Positions 34,695 through 47,132 of a stretch of DNA of 64,000 nucleotides are shown here, piece after piece; position 1 is the first letter of the stretch, and each line of letters starts with the position of its first letter. A model generated the notes under the pieces. The model was given only the letters and a program-made list of their open reading frames with translations. It did no database searches and was not told the DNA's origin. Location of the stretch: positions 868,001-932,000 of the forward strand of contig NZ_QPER01000001.1 of NCBI RefSeq assembly GCF_009455635.1, in the 5' to 3' direction. Position numbers and translations under genes: made by a program. This DNA comes from Paraburkholderia agricolaris. GTDB lineage: Bacteria; Pseudomonadota; Gammaproteobacteria; Burkholderiales; Burkholderiaceae.

Positions 34695-35957
34695 TTGAGT
34701 ACACATTCGTCAAAGCGCGTGACCGTCGATGTCGCGATCATCGGCGCAGGTCCGGCAGGTGCGGTCGCGGCGGCGCTCTTGCGCCGGGCTGGGCGTTCGG
34801 TGCTGGTGCTGGAGCGCCAGCATTTTCCGCGTTTCTCGATCGGCGAGAGTTTGCTGCCGCAAAGCATGGCCTACCTCGAAGAAGCGGGCATGCTGCAGGC
34901 AGTGGTCGAGGCCGGGTTCCAGTACAAGAACGGCGCGCATTTCATTCACCGCGGCCAGTCGTCGGCGTTCGACTTCCGCGATAAGCATTCCGCTGGCTGG
35001 GGCACCACTTACCAGGTCGAGCGCGCGGTGTTCGACGATATTCTGATTCGTTGCGCAGCCCAGCAGGGCGCCGACGTGCGCTTTGGCCACACGGTCCGCG
35101 CGATGCATCCGGGCACGGCGGGCGAGGGCGGCAATAAACCGGTACTCGAGGTGATCGACGAAGCGGACAACGCGTACGAAGTGGAGGCGCATTTCGTGTT
35201 CGACGCGAGCGGCTTCGGCCGGGTGCTGCCGCGCTTGCTGAACCTCGAAGCGCCGACGCGCATGCCGACCCGCGCCGCGATCTTCTCGCACGTTCTGGAC
35301 GGCATTCCGGCCGGCGCGACCGACCGCAACAAGATTTGCGTGGCGACACACCCGGAGCGCCGCGACGTGTGGTTCTGGATGATTCCGTTGGCGGGTGGCC
35401 GCTCTTCAGTGGGTTGCGTGGCCGAGGCGAATTTCCTCGATGTGCCGGAAGCTGAACGCGACGCGAAACTGCGTACGTTGATCCAGCAGGAGCCGACACT
35501 CGGGCCGCTGATCGGCAACGCGCCGTTCCTGATGCCGGTGCGTCATATCGGCGGCTATGCGGCGAATGTGGAGCGTTTGCATGGGCCGGGCTATGCCCTG
35601 CTCGGCAATGCGGGCGAATTCCTCGATCCGGTGTTTTCATCCGGTGTGACGATCGCGCTGCGTTCCGCACATCTCGCGGTACAGACCTTGAACCGGCAAC
35701 TGGACGGCGAGCAGGTCGACTGGTCGGCTGCTTACGACGTGCCGTTGCGCAAGGGGATCGATACGTTCCGCGCCTTCGTCGAACGCTGGTACACGGGCGA
35801 ATTGCAGGACATCATTTTCTATCCGGACCAGACGCCTTCGATTCGCCGCATGATCAGCGCGGTGCTGGCGGGTTATGCGTGGGATGAATCGAATCCTTAC
35901 GTCGCCGATCCGGTGCGCCGTCTGAATGCGTTGCACGACGTGTGTACGCATCGTTGA
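34695..35957 (+). CDS. FAD-dependent oxidoreductase, halogenase-like
   Basis: The 420-residue flavoprotein has the FAD motif GAGPAG at 17-22, FPRFSIGESLLP at 44-55 and, at 226-231, WFWMIP, which fits the WxWxIP signature of flavin-dependent halogenases. The second FAD motif is GNAGEFLDP. The predicted start is TTG at 34695 with SD GAGG six bases upstream; no nearby ATG keeps the Rossmann start. The gene is divergent from the methyltransferase. Xanthomonadins, relatives of aryl polyenes, are halogenated by related enzymes, so halogenation or another oxidation of the aryl head is likely. Alternative: a geranylgeranyl-reductase-like flavoprotein without halogenase activity. Confidence 0.8.
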   Translation: MSTHSSKRVTVDVAIIGAGPAGAVAAALLRRAGRSVLVLERQHFPRFSIGESLLPQSMAYLEEAGMLQAVVEAGFQYKNGAHFIHRGQSSAFDFRDKHSAGWGTTYQVERAVFDDILIRCAAQQGADVRFGHTVRAMHPGTAGEGGNKPVLEVIDEADNAYEVEAHFVFDASGFGRVLPRLLNLEAPTRMPTRAAIFSHVLDGIPAGATDRNKICVATHPERRDVWFWMIPLAGGRSSVGCVAEANFLDVPEAERDAKLRTLIQQEPTLGPLIGNAPFLMPVRHIGGYAANVERLHGPGYALLGNAGEFLDPVFSSGVTIALRSAHLAVQTLNRQLDGEQVDWSAAYDVPLRKGIDTFRAFVERWYTGELQDIIFYPDQTPSIRRMISAVLAGYAWDESNPYVADPVRRLNALHDVCTHR

Positions 35958-35981
35958 TCGGCCCGCATCGCATGGGCAAAT

Positions 35982-36015
35982 AAAAACGGCGCTTCTTGAA
36001 GGAAGCGCCGTTTTT
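35982..36015. terminator. Bidirectional terminator
   Basis: Perfect 14-bp arms AAAAACGGCGCTTC/GAAGCGCCGTTTTT with loop TTGAAG. The T runs on both sides serve the plus-strand flavoprotein gene and the minus-strand guaD. Confidence 0.9.
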
Positions 36016-36060
36016 TATTCAACTGTCCGAATCGGCTCGGGACTCAGCCCAACAATCCCA

Positions 36061-37443
36061 TCAGGCCGCGATTTTCGCCGCACGCGGCGCATGCTGACGC
36101 ACGTCGTCGCGACGATGCACACGCTTGCCCGCCGCATACGTTTCGTAGATCGCGCGGTCGTCGCCGAGCAGCGCGAACGCGAACAGCAGTTCTTCGAGCG
36201 ATTCCGTGCGTGCGGTACGGCGCGCGAGCAGCGGCGTGGCTTGCGGATCGAGCACGACAAAGTCGGCTTCCGACTTTGGCTTCAAGGTGCCGACCTTGTC
36301 GGCCAGATCGAGTGCTTCCGCTGCGCCTGCCGTGGCCAGATAGAACATACGCGTAGCCGTCAGATGATGGCCGGTCAGGCGCGCGACCTTATGCGCCTCG
36401 TTCATGGTTTGCAGCATCGAGAACGAGGTGCCGCCGCCGACGTCCGTTGCCAGCGCGATCGGCGTGCCGGCTTCGTCGGCTTTGTCGAAGTCGAACAGGC
36501 CGCTGCCGAGGAACAGGTTCGAGGTCGGGCAGTGCGAGGCGACCGTGCCGGTTTGCGCCATGCGCTTGCGGTCTTCGTCGTCGAGGTAAATGCAGTGGCC
36601 ATACACCGCGCGGCGGCGCAGCAGACCGTAGTGATCGTAGATGTCCAGGTAGCTGCGGTGCCCCGGGAACAGATCGGCGACCCACTTCACCTCGTCGGTG
36701 TTTTCGGCCACGTGGCTCTGGATGAAGATGTCCGGATGCTTGCCCGCCAGCACGCCGCACGCTTCGAGCTGCGCTTCGGTCGAGGTCGGCGCGAAACGCG
36801 GCGTGAGCGCGTACATCTGGCGGCCACGGTTGTGCCAGCGGCCGATCAATTCGGCGCTGTCGTCATAGCCCGATTGCGCGGTGTCGCGCAGGAATTCCGG
36901 GCAGTTGCGGTCCATCAGCACCTTGCCGGCCACCATGCGCAGATTGCGCGCTTCGCTTTCGGTGAAGAGCGCGTCGGCCGAGTCCTTGTGGACCGTGCAA
37001 TACACGAGCGCGGTGGTCGTGCCGCAAGCCAGCAGTTCGTCGACAAAGAAGCTCGCCGTGTCGCGTGCATAGGCCGGGTCGGCAAAGCGGCGCTCCGTCG
37101 GGAACGTGTACGTGTCGAGCCACGGCAAGAGCCCGGGCGCCGGCGACGCGATCATGTCGGTTTGCGGATAGTGGATGTGCGTATCGATGAAACCCGGCAC
37201 GATCAGCTTGTCGCGCATCTCCTGCACATGGGTGCCCGGCGCGAGTCGGGACGCGAGCTCGGCATACGCGCCTGCTGCGACGACATGGCCGTCTTCGACG
37301 ATCAGCAAGCCGTCTTCGTTGAAGACCGCCGCGTTGGGCGATTGCGCGGGGTCACCGTTGAAGGTCAGCAGTTGTGCGCGGAATGCTGATTGGGCGGGTT
37401 GTGCCGAGGGTGCCGCTGGTGCCGCTGGTGCCGATTGAGTCAT
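36061..37443 (-). CDS. guaD: Guanine deaminase
   Basis: Zinc amidohydrolase that converts guanine to xanthine. The 460-residue protein has the metal-binding PGFIDTHIHYPQ, the SHVAEN segment, the YGHCIYL metal site and DVGGGTSFSML, all diagnostic of the GuaD branch. The N-terminal about 20 residues are Ala/Pro-rich. It is the last gene of a purine-catabolism block (xdhA-xdhB-xdhC-add-guaD) and supplies xanthine to the dehydrogenase encoded upstream. Confidence 0.95.
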   Translation of the reverse strand: MTQSAPAAPAAPSAQPAQSAFRAQLLTFNGDPAQSPNAAVFNEDGLLIVEDGHVVAAGAYAELASRLAPGTHVQEMRDKLIVPGFIDTHIHYPQTDMIASPAPGLLPWLDTYTFPTERRFADPAYARDTASFFVDELLACGTTTALVYCTVHKDSADALFTESEARNLRMVAGKVLMDRNCPEFLRDTAQSGYDDSAELIGRWHNRGRQMYALTPRFAPTSTEAQLEACGVLAGKHPDIFIQSHVAENTDEVKWVADLFPGHRSYLDIYDHYGLLRRRAVYGHCIYLDDEDRKRMAQTGTVASHCPTSNLFLGSGLFDFDKADEAGTPIALATDVGGGTSFSMLQTMNEAHKVARLTGHHLTATRMFYLATAGAAEALDLADKVGTLKPKSEADFVVLDPQATPLLARRTARTESLEELLFAFALLGDDRAIYETYAAGKRVHRRDDVRQHAPRAAKIAA

Positions 37444-37549
37444 GGGAAAAGCCGTCTCCGTATTGTGGGGAGCTACGCAGCACGGGCGGCGGTTTTAGTC
37501 TGGCTCTGAAACGAACCCGTGCCGCCGCCGGCTGCTATTCATTGGCCCG

Positions 37550-38608
<1,059 letters not shown>

Positions 38609-38697
38609 TCAGGAGTTCGTTGGAGTCGGTTCGCGCCGGATGCGGGATGCGTGGCAGGATGCAATCGCGTTCGGCGGCAGGTCGATTGTGCTGCAAA

Positions 38698-39711
38698 TCA
38701 GACCGTCTGCGCCGCACGCGCGCCCGCATTCGCCTCCACGGCTTGCAACACCTGGGCGGCCGCCGAGATCGCGATGATCTCCGGCGACTTGTCGACGATA
38801 CCGTCGACGCCAAGCGGGCATTTCATCCGCGCAATCTGCGAAGGATCGATGCCGCGCGCGGCCAGCCGATGTTCGAACTGCTTGCGCTTGGTGTGCGAGC
38901 CGATCATGCCGAAGAACGCGAAATCGCCGCGCCGCAGAATGCGCTCGGCCAACTCGAGATCGAGCGCATGGTTGTGCGTCATCACGATGAAGTACGTGTG
39001 CGGCGCGGCCTGGTCGATGGCTTCGTCAGGCGCGTCGTTCGGATCGATCTTCACATTCGGCGCATGCAGCGTTTCCAGCGGCGCAAACTGCGCGTCGCGC
39101 TCGTCGACCCAGCGCACGGTGCAAGGCAGCGTGGCGAGCACGCGAACCAGCGCCGCGCCCACGTGACCGGCGCCGAACAGCACGACCTGGAAGTCGCCTG
39201 GCGCGATGGTTTCGGTGAGCAGTGCGCCGCTGTCGTCGAAACCGGCGCCGTCCCATAGCAGGCAGTCGGCGGCATCGACACCCGGTTCGGGGTCGGACAG
39301 CATCACCGCATCCGGTGCGGGGCCGAATGATACGCTACGCACCGTCGAAAGGCCCGCGGCCACGCGTTTTGCGAGCGACGTGATCCAGCCGAGGTCGCCG
39401 ATGTCGAGGCGCTCGAAGGCGAGAATCACCGCGCCGCCGCAGCATTGGCCGAGACTCGGCCCAAGCGCGAAGCGTTCGAGGCGGCGTGTGTGCGGCGAGC
39501 GCATGCCGTCGCGCAGCACCTGGCGGGCTGTCTCGATGGCTTTCCATTCGAGATGGCCGCCGCCGATCGTATGTTTGGCCGATTCGCGCGTGACGATCAT
39601 CTTGGTACCGGCTTCGCGGGGCGCCGAACCTTCGACGCGCGCGACCGTTACCAGCACGGCGGCGTCGCCGTGCGCGAGCAGTTGTTGCAGGTCAGGTAGC
39701 CAGGCTTGCAT
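38698..39711 (-). CDS. xdhC: Xanthine dehydrogenase accessory protein XdhC
   Basis: XdhC binds molybdenum cofactor, promotes its sulfuration and inserts it into XdhB. The 337-residue protein has the N-terminal XdhC/CoxI domain (RVEGSAPREAGTKMIV, TIGGGHLEWKAIETA, LGQCCGG) and a C-terminal Rossmann domain (VVLFGAGHVGAALVRVL). The frame continues to 39726; I use ATG at 39711, which has a GGAG SD about 9 bases upstream. The gene follows xdhB by 88 bp. Confidence 0.93.
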   Translation of the reverse strand: MQAWLPDLQQLLAHGDAAVLVTVARVEGSAPREAGTKMIVTRESAKHTIGGGHLEWKAIETARQVLRDGMRSPHTRRLERFALGPSLGQCCGGAVILAFERLDIGDLGWITSLAKRVAAGLSTVRSVSFGPAPDAVMLSDPEPGVDAADCLLWDGAGFDDSGALLTETIAPGDFQVVLFGAGHVGAALVRVLATLPCTVRWVDERDAQFAPLETLHAPNVKIDPNDAPDEAIDQAAPHTYFIVMTHNHALDLELAERILRRGDFAFFGMIGSHTKRKQFEHRLAARGIDPSQIARMKCPLGVDGIVDKSPEIIAISAAAQVLQAVEANAGARAAQTV

Positions 39712-39799
39712 CCGGCGGTTCTCCATACGTGGCCGCGCGGGGTGTCCGTGCGGCCGGTTGAGCGTGGCCCGACGCGTTCGTGTCGCGTCGGGCTCTGGC

Positions 39800-42241
39800 T
39801 TAAATTGCTGAAATCGTTGTGGTTGGGGGCGCGCTTGCCGCTTGCGTCGATTGTCCTGGTGCGTGTTCCTTTGCTGTCGTCAGCGATTGCAACGCGTCCA
39901 GCGCGTCGAGAATCGCTTCGGGTGTCGCCGGCGCGCGTAACGGCGGCGCATGATCCGCATCCGGCGCCGCAGCCGCAATCGCGTCACGAATCGCGAGGAA
40001 TACCGAGAACGGCAACAACAGAGGCGGCTCGCCCACGGCCTTCGAATGGAACACCGTCGGCTCGGCGTTCCGGTTCTGATAGAGCTGTACGTTGAACGCC
40101 GCTGGCGTATCGCTCACGGCGGGAATCTTGTACGTCGACGGCGCGTGTGTCATCAGGCGGCCATCGCGGTTCCACCACAATTCTTCCGTGGTGAGCCAGC
40201 CCATGCCCTGAATGAAGCCGCCTTCCACCTGGCCGATATCGATCGCCGGATTGATCGATTGGCCGGCGTCGTGCAACACGTCCGCGCGTACCAGTTTCCA
40301 TTCGCCGGTCAGCGTGTCGATCACCACTTCCGACACCGCCGCGCCGTATGCAAAATAATAAAACGGGTGACCGGTTAGCGTTTGCGCGTCCCAATGCACT
40401 TTCGGCGTTGTATAGAAACCGTCCGACCACAACTGCACGCGCGCCAGATACGCCGCGCCGACCAGTTGTTCGAACGGCATCGCACCGCCGTTCACCGACA
40501 CTTCGCCGTGGGCGAATTCCACCGCATCGGCGCTACCGCCGAGCTGCCTCGCGGCGAGTTCGGCGAGCCGGCTGCGAATAGTCCGCGCCGCGGCTTCGGC
40601 GGCTTTGCCGTTCAGGTCGCTGCCGGTGGAGGCCGCCGTCGCCGAGGTGTTGGCGATTTTCGACGTATCGGCCGCCGTGACGCGCACGCGCGAAAGCGGC
40701 AACCCGAGTTGATTCGCGACGACCTGGGCGACTTTCGTGTTGAGCCCCTGGCCCATCTCGGTGCCGCCGTGATTGACGAGCACCGAACCGTCTTTGTACA
40801 CATGTACCAGCGCGCCGGCCTGATTCAGAAACGGCACGTTGAACGAGATGCCGAACTTCACCGGCGAGAACGCGAGGCCGCGTTTGAGCACCGGACTCTG
40901 CGTATTGAACGCGGCGATCGCTTCGCGGCGCGCGCGGTAGTCGCTGGTTTCCAGCAGCTCGTCGGTCAGCGGCGCGATGATGTTGTCTTCGACGCGTTGT
41001 CCGTACGGCGTCGTATCACGTTCACCGATCCCGTAGTAGTTGGCGAGCCGCACGTCGAGCGGATCGCAATGCAATTGACGCGCAATGCTGTCGAGCATTA
41101 CTTCCATCACCAGCGCGCCTTGCGGGCCGCCGAAGCCGCGAAACGCGGTGTTCGATTGCGTATTCGTCTTGCAGCACAGCGCGACGATATCGACGTCGGA
41201 CAGGTAGTACGCGTTGTCGAAGTGACAGACGGCGCGGGTTGCGACCGCGCCCGACAGGTCGGCGGAATAGCCTGCCCGCAAAGCGATTTCCACGCGCGCG
41301 CCGAGAATCCGGCCGCTATCGTCGAAGCCGGCTTCATACTCGTAGACCGCGTCGTGACGCTTGCCGGTGATCATGAAATCGTCGTCGCGATCGGCGCGCA
41401 GTTTGACCGGGCGGCGCAGCAGTTTCGCAGCCAGCGACGCCGCACACGCAAACAGCGCCGATTGCGATTCCTTGCCGCCGAAGCCGCCGCCCATACGCCG
41501 GCATTCGCACACGACGTTGTGCGCCGGCCAACCGAGCATATGCGCGACCACCTGCTGCATTTCGCTCGGGTGCTGCGTCGAACTGTAGACCAGCATGCCG
41601 TCCATTTCCTTCGGCACGGCGTACGCGATCTGGCCTTCGAGATAAAACTGTTCCTGGCCGCCGACCTCGAAGGTGCCGCGGATCTGATGCGGCGCGGCGG
41701 CGATTTTCGCGTCGGGGTCGCCCCGCTTCAGGTGTAGCGGCGGCAGGACGAACTGCTTGTTGGCTTTCGCTTCGGCGGCCGTGAGGACGACTTCGAGTGG
41801 TTCGTAGCGCACCACGTCGTCGCTTTTGGCCAGCGCGGCGGCGCGGCGCGCGAGTTCATGACTCTCGGCGATCACCGCGAACACCGGTTGGCCGAGATAC
41901 AGCACTTCGTCAACGGCGAGAATCGGATCGTCGTGCAGCACCGGGCCGCAATTGTTCTCGCCGGGGATATCTTCGGCAGTCAGAACCGCGACGACGCCAG
42001 GCGCTTTTCGTACGGCATCCAGATCGAGCGACACGATCCGCGCATGCGCGTGCCGCGAGAGTCCCAGCGCAGCGTGCAGCGTGCCTTGGCATTCGGGAAG
42101 ATCGTCGGTGTAGGTGGCCTCACCGCTCACATGCAGCGTGGCGGATTCGTGCGGCAGCGACACACCGATCGCCGTCTCGCTTTCGTGGGCGGCAGCGTGC
42201 CTCGCGGCATGTTCGACAAAAGCATCGGTCCGGTTCATCAC
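39800..42241 (-). CDS. xdhB: Xanthine dehydrogenase molybdopterin subunit
   Basis: The 813-residue large subunit oxidises hypoxanthine and xanthine at the molybdenum centre. Features: the N-terminal a/b hammerhead domain (VSGEATYTDDLPE), the cofactor-binding GGGFGGKES, the RGFGGPQGAL and MGQGLNTK segments, and the catalytic Glu in KAVGEPPLLL. Its start overlaps the xdhA stop (ATGA), so the two subunits are coupled. The C-terminal 25 residues are Ala/Thr/Pro-rich and disordered. Confidence 0.96.
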   Translation of the reverse strand: MMNRTDAFVEHAARHAAAHESETAIGVSLPHESATLHVSGEATYTDDLPECQGTLHAALGLSRHAHARIVSLDLDAVRKAPGVVAVLTAEDIPGENNCGPVLHDDPILAVDEVLYLGQPVFAVIAESHELARRAAALAKSDDVVRYEPLEVVLTAAEAKANKQFVLPPLHLKRGDPDAKIAAAPHQIRGTFEVGGQEQFYLEGQIAYAVPKEMDGMLVYSSTQHPSEMQQVVAHMLGWPAHNVVCECRRMGGGFGGKESQSALFACAASLAAKLLRRPVKLRADRDDDFMITGKRHDAVYEYEAGFDDSGRILGARVEIALRAGYSADLSGAVATRAVCHFDNAYYLSDVDIVALCCKTNTQSNTAFRGFGGPQGALVMEVMLDSIARQLHCDPLDVRLANYYGIGERDTTPYGQRVEDNIIAPLTDELLETSDYRARREAIAAFNTQSPVLKRGLAFSPVKFGISFNVPFLNQAGALVHVYKDGSVLVNHGGTEMGQGLNTKVAQVVANQLGLPLSRVRVTAADTSKIANTSATAASTGSDLNGKAAEAAARTIRSRLAELAARQLGGSADAVEFAHGEVSVNGGAMPFEQLVGAAYLARVQLWSDGFYTTPKVHWDAQTLTGHPFYYFAYGAAVSEVVIDTLTGEWKLVRADVLHDAGQSINPAIDIGQVEGGFIQGMGWLTTEELWWNRDGRLMTHAPSTYKIPAVSDTPAAFNVQLYQNRNAEPTVFHSKAVGEPPLLLPFSVFLAIRDAIAAAAPDADHAPPLRAPATPEAILDALDALQSLTTAKEHAPGQSTQAASAPPTTTISAI

Positions 42242-43791
42242 GACGACTCCTTTGCAACGGCCACGGCCCCGTCCGGTACACCGGATTCGTACGCGAACGC
42301 ATTCACGTCGCAGAGGGCGAGCGGCGCTTCATCGCGCGTTTCGAGGTGGAAGCGCCACAGCAGGTTGCGCGCCACGTTGAGCCGATAGGCGCTCGATGCG
42401 CGCATGTCGGTGAGCGGCTGGTAATCGGCGACGAGTGCGTTCATCGCTTGCCGCGCGGTGCTTTCGTTCCATGTTGCGCCGGTGAGCGCAGCTTCGGTTT
42501 GCGCGGCGCGTTTCGGGGTCGCGGCCATGCCGCCGAAGGCGATGCGGGCATCCGTGATCACGCCGTTTTCGCCGATGTGCAGTGCAAACGCGGCGCACAC
42601 AGCGGAAATGTCCTGATCGTAGCGCTTCGACACCTTATACGTGCGGAACCGCAAATCGCGAGCCGGACGCGGCACGCGTAGTGCCGCGACGAATTCGCCT
42701 GCCGCGAGCGCGGTTTTCTGGTAGCCGAGGTAGAACGCGTCGAGCGTGAGCGTGCGGGTTTTGGCGCCGTGGCGCAGCACGACTTCGGCACCGAGCGCGA
42801 GCAGCGCGGGCATCGAATCGCCGATCGGCGAGCCGTTCGCGACGTTGCCGCCAAGCGTGCCGGCATTGCGGATCGGCAGCGATGCGAAGCGCGTCCACAA
42901 CTCAGCCAGTTCGGGATAATCGACGGCGAGCGCGGCGTAGGCGTCTTCGAGCGTAACCGCGGCGCCGATGGTCAGCGTCTGCGCATCGCGTTCGATCGTC
43001 TTCAATTCGGCGACATTGCCGATGTACAGAATGTCACCGAGATCGCGGAATTGCTTGGTGACCCACAGACCGACGTCGGTGCTGCCGGCCAGCAGGCGTG
43101 CCTGCGGATGTTCGGCGCGCAGTCTGGCGAACGCGTCGAGTTTGACCGGTGCACGGAAGATGAGCGAGCCGAATTCGGCGCCACGCGTATCGGGTGCGCT
43201 GTACTCGAAGGTGTCACGGCGCTGGATCTTACGCAGCGTGTCGGCGACCGCCTTGCGGTCCAGCGTCACGCGGGGGTATTGCGGATAGTCGAACATCTTC
43301 TGCGATGCGTCGACAATCGGGCGATAACCCGTGCAGCGGCACAGATTGCCGGACAGCGCGGCATTGATTTCGTCACGGGTGGGCAGGCCGGCGGCGGCCG
43401 GCTGGTTTTCGTACAGCGCCCACATCGACATCACGAAGCCAGGGGTGCAGAAACCGCACTGGGAGCCGTGGCAATCGACCATGGCCTGCTGGACGGGGTG
43501 CAGGGCGCCGTCGGCGGCGCGCAGGTCTTCGACGGTGAAAAGGGCTTTGCCGTCAAGCGTCGGCAGAAACTGGATACAGGCGTTGACCGCTTTCAGCGCG
43601 AGGCTGCCGTGCGCATCCAGTTCGCCGATCACAACCGTGCAGGCGCCGCAGTCGCCTTCCGCGCAACCTTCCTTGGTGCCCGTGCAATGCAGATCCTCGC
43701 GCAGGTGCTGAAGCACGGTGCGCGTCGCCGGGACGCCCGCGACCTCACGGACGGACCTCTGGTGATAAAAGCGGATGGTTTGCGTTGTCAT
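42238..43791 (-). CDS. xdhA: Xanthine dehydrogenase FeS/FAD subunit
   Basis: The 517-residue small subunit carries two [2Fe-2S] clusters and FAD. The first cluster uses CTGTKEGCAEGDCGAC, the second CGFC and CRCTGYRP; the FAD-binding domain (about 200-380) has LLAGSTDVGLWVTK and NAGTLGGNVANGSPIGD. The frame opens at 43875, but the family starts at MTTQTIRFYHQ, so 43791 is used. First gene of the purine block; the 150 bp upstream should hold its promoter, probably a target of a purine-sensing regulator encoded elsewhere. Confidence 0.95.
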   Translation of the reverse strand: MTTQTIRFYHQRSVREVAGVPATRTVLQHLREDLHCTGTKEGCAEGDCGACTVVIGELDAHGSLALKAVNACIQFLPTLDGKALFTVEDLRAADGALHPVQQAMVDCHGSQCGFCTPGFVMSMWALYENQPAAAGLPTRDEINAALSGNLCRCTGYRPIVDASQKMFDYPQYPRVTLDRKAVADTLRKIQRRDTFEYSAPDTRGAEFGSLIFRAPVKLDAFARLRAEHPQARLLAGSTDVGLWVTKQFRDLGDILYIGNVAELKTIERDAQTLTIGAAVTLEDAYAALAVDYPELAELWTRFASLPIRNAGTLGGNVANGSPIGDSMPALLALGAEVVLRHGAKTRTLTLDAFYLGYQKTALAAGEFVAALRVPRPARDLRFRTYKVSKRYDQDISAVCAAFALHIGENGVITDARIAFGGMAATPKRAAQTEAALTGATWNESTARQAMNALVADYQPLTDMRASSAYRLNVARNLLWRFHLETRDEAPLALCDVNAFAYESGVPDGAVAVAKESS

Positions 43792-44212
43792 GGCGAATCC
43801 GAAAGACAGTGCGGACCGGGCGCGCGTTACGCATGGGGTCGCGCCAAAGCCGGCCTCGCGCACGTAGATCGCCATCCAGTTCCGAAGATAGCATTACCTT
43901 GTCCCGAAAATATTTCCCAACTCGCATGAAGCTTATTCGGAAGCGGTCATGTAATTAATACGATTCGCGCCGCGCCGGGAAGTTGCGTGAGGCGGGGTGG
44001 GTCGGGAAAATCAGGCGGGATGGGGCAGAGCGGGGGAGTGACGAGCGTTGGGTGATGGTTCGCAGGGCGCCGGTGGTCAGGTTTTACCGAAGCCGCGGGG
44101 TCAGAGCCGGCATGAAAACGCCGGCCTTCGAGCCGCCATAACAGACGGTGCAAAGGCCGGCGCGAAGCCGGTTACGTCAACCGGAGCAGCCGAGAAGGCT
44201 GGCTCGGCGGGC
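43792..44212. other. Intergenic region, no gene seen
   Basis: About 420 bp between xdhA and dsbB. The left 150 bp are more AT-rich and probably carry the xdh promoter. The right part is G/C-rich with several imperfect GCCGGC hairpins and the stem CCGGTT-ACGTC-AACCGG near 44168-44184. I find no supported coding frame. Confidence 0.5.
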
Positions 44213-46233
<2,021 letters not shown>

Positions 46234-46308
46234 GGTGTCGGGGGAATCCGGTTGAACCGGCTAAAACCGGTCGAGGTCGATTGGTTGCGTACGATGAAAT
46301 GCGTTCGA

Positions 46309-46989
46309 TCAGATGCGGCTGAACAAGGTCGCGCGAAACGCTTCGATATGCTTTTGCACCGATTGGCGGGCGCCTTCGGCATCGCGTTCGCGCAGCAAGC
46401 GAAACAGTTCGAGATGTTCTTCGTGCACGTCTTCCAGATGATGCGGCTCGGACAGCGAAATGAACCAGAAGCGCAGCGAGCGTTCATGCAACCCACGCAG
46501 GATGTCGGCCAGCACCGGGTTGCGCGAGGCCGCCGAAATCGCCAGATGGAACTCGCGGTCGATATCCATCATGCCTTCAATATCGTGCGCGGCGACGCAA
46601 ACCGCCGAGCGTTCGAGCAAGGCCTGCATCGCGTCGAAATCGTGTTGCTGCGCATGGCGCGCGGCCAGCTCGACGCAGTAGCTCTCGTTGACGAGCCGCA
46701 CGTCGATGATCGCCAGCACGTCGTCGAGTGAAACCGGGCGGACCATGATGCCCTTTCTCGGCATGATGGTGAGCATGCCTTCGTGCACCAGCCGATGCAG
46801 CGCCTGATGAACCGGCGTTCTGCCGATGCCCGTCAACACCATCAATTCCGCTTCGTTCAGCACCTCGCTCGGCCGCAGACGCATCGTGATGATCTCGCGC
46901 TTGACGAAGGCGTAGGCCTGTTCGGCGAGACTCGCCGAGGCGGTTTCGCGGGGGGCACTGGAACGGCGGGCAGTCTGCAAAAGCGTCAT
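46309..46989 (-). CDS. GntR-family (FadR/FCD) regulator
   Basis: The 226-residue regulator has an N-terminal winged helix-turn-helix (AEQAYAFVKREIITMRLRPSEVLNEAELM... GIGRTPVHQALHRL) and a C-terminal all-helical FCD ligand domain (about 100-220) with the metal-binding DREFHLAI and H residues at LEDVHEEHLELF. The frame continues to 47115; ATG at 46989 (MTLLQ) is used since it sits close to the HTH, though no clear SD is seen. It lies between the amidase and MFS genes on the same strand and probably controls them. Confidence 0.88.
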   Translation of the reverse strand: MTLLQTARRSSAPRETASASLAEQAYAFVKREIITMRLRPSEVLNEAELMVLTGIGRTPVHQALHRLVHEGMLTIMPRKGIMVRPVSLDDVLAIIDVRLVNESYCVELAARHAQQHDFDAMQALLERSAVCVAAHDIEGMMDIDREFHLAISAASRNPVLADILRGLHERSLRFWFISLSEPHHLEDVHEEHLELFRLLRERDAEGARQSVQKHIEAFRATLFSRI

Positions 46990-47132
46990 GTGAAGAAAGA
47001 GCGGGCGGTGTCGTCCGCATTGTAGAGCAAGGTTTTGCGCGGACGGCGGCCGGTGGGCGGTTGCTCTGCGGCGCCGTTTGCGTATGACGTGCGGCTGCGC
47101 GTCATACGCAATCACGGGAACCGCGCTATATG

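Noticed and set aside
35926..37389. Plus-strand ORF of 487 residues
   Set aside because: Antisense of guaD, which has the amidohydrolase motifs.
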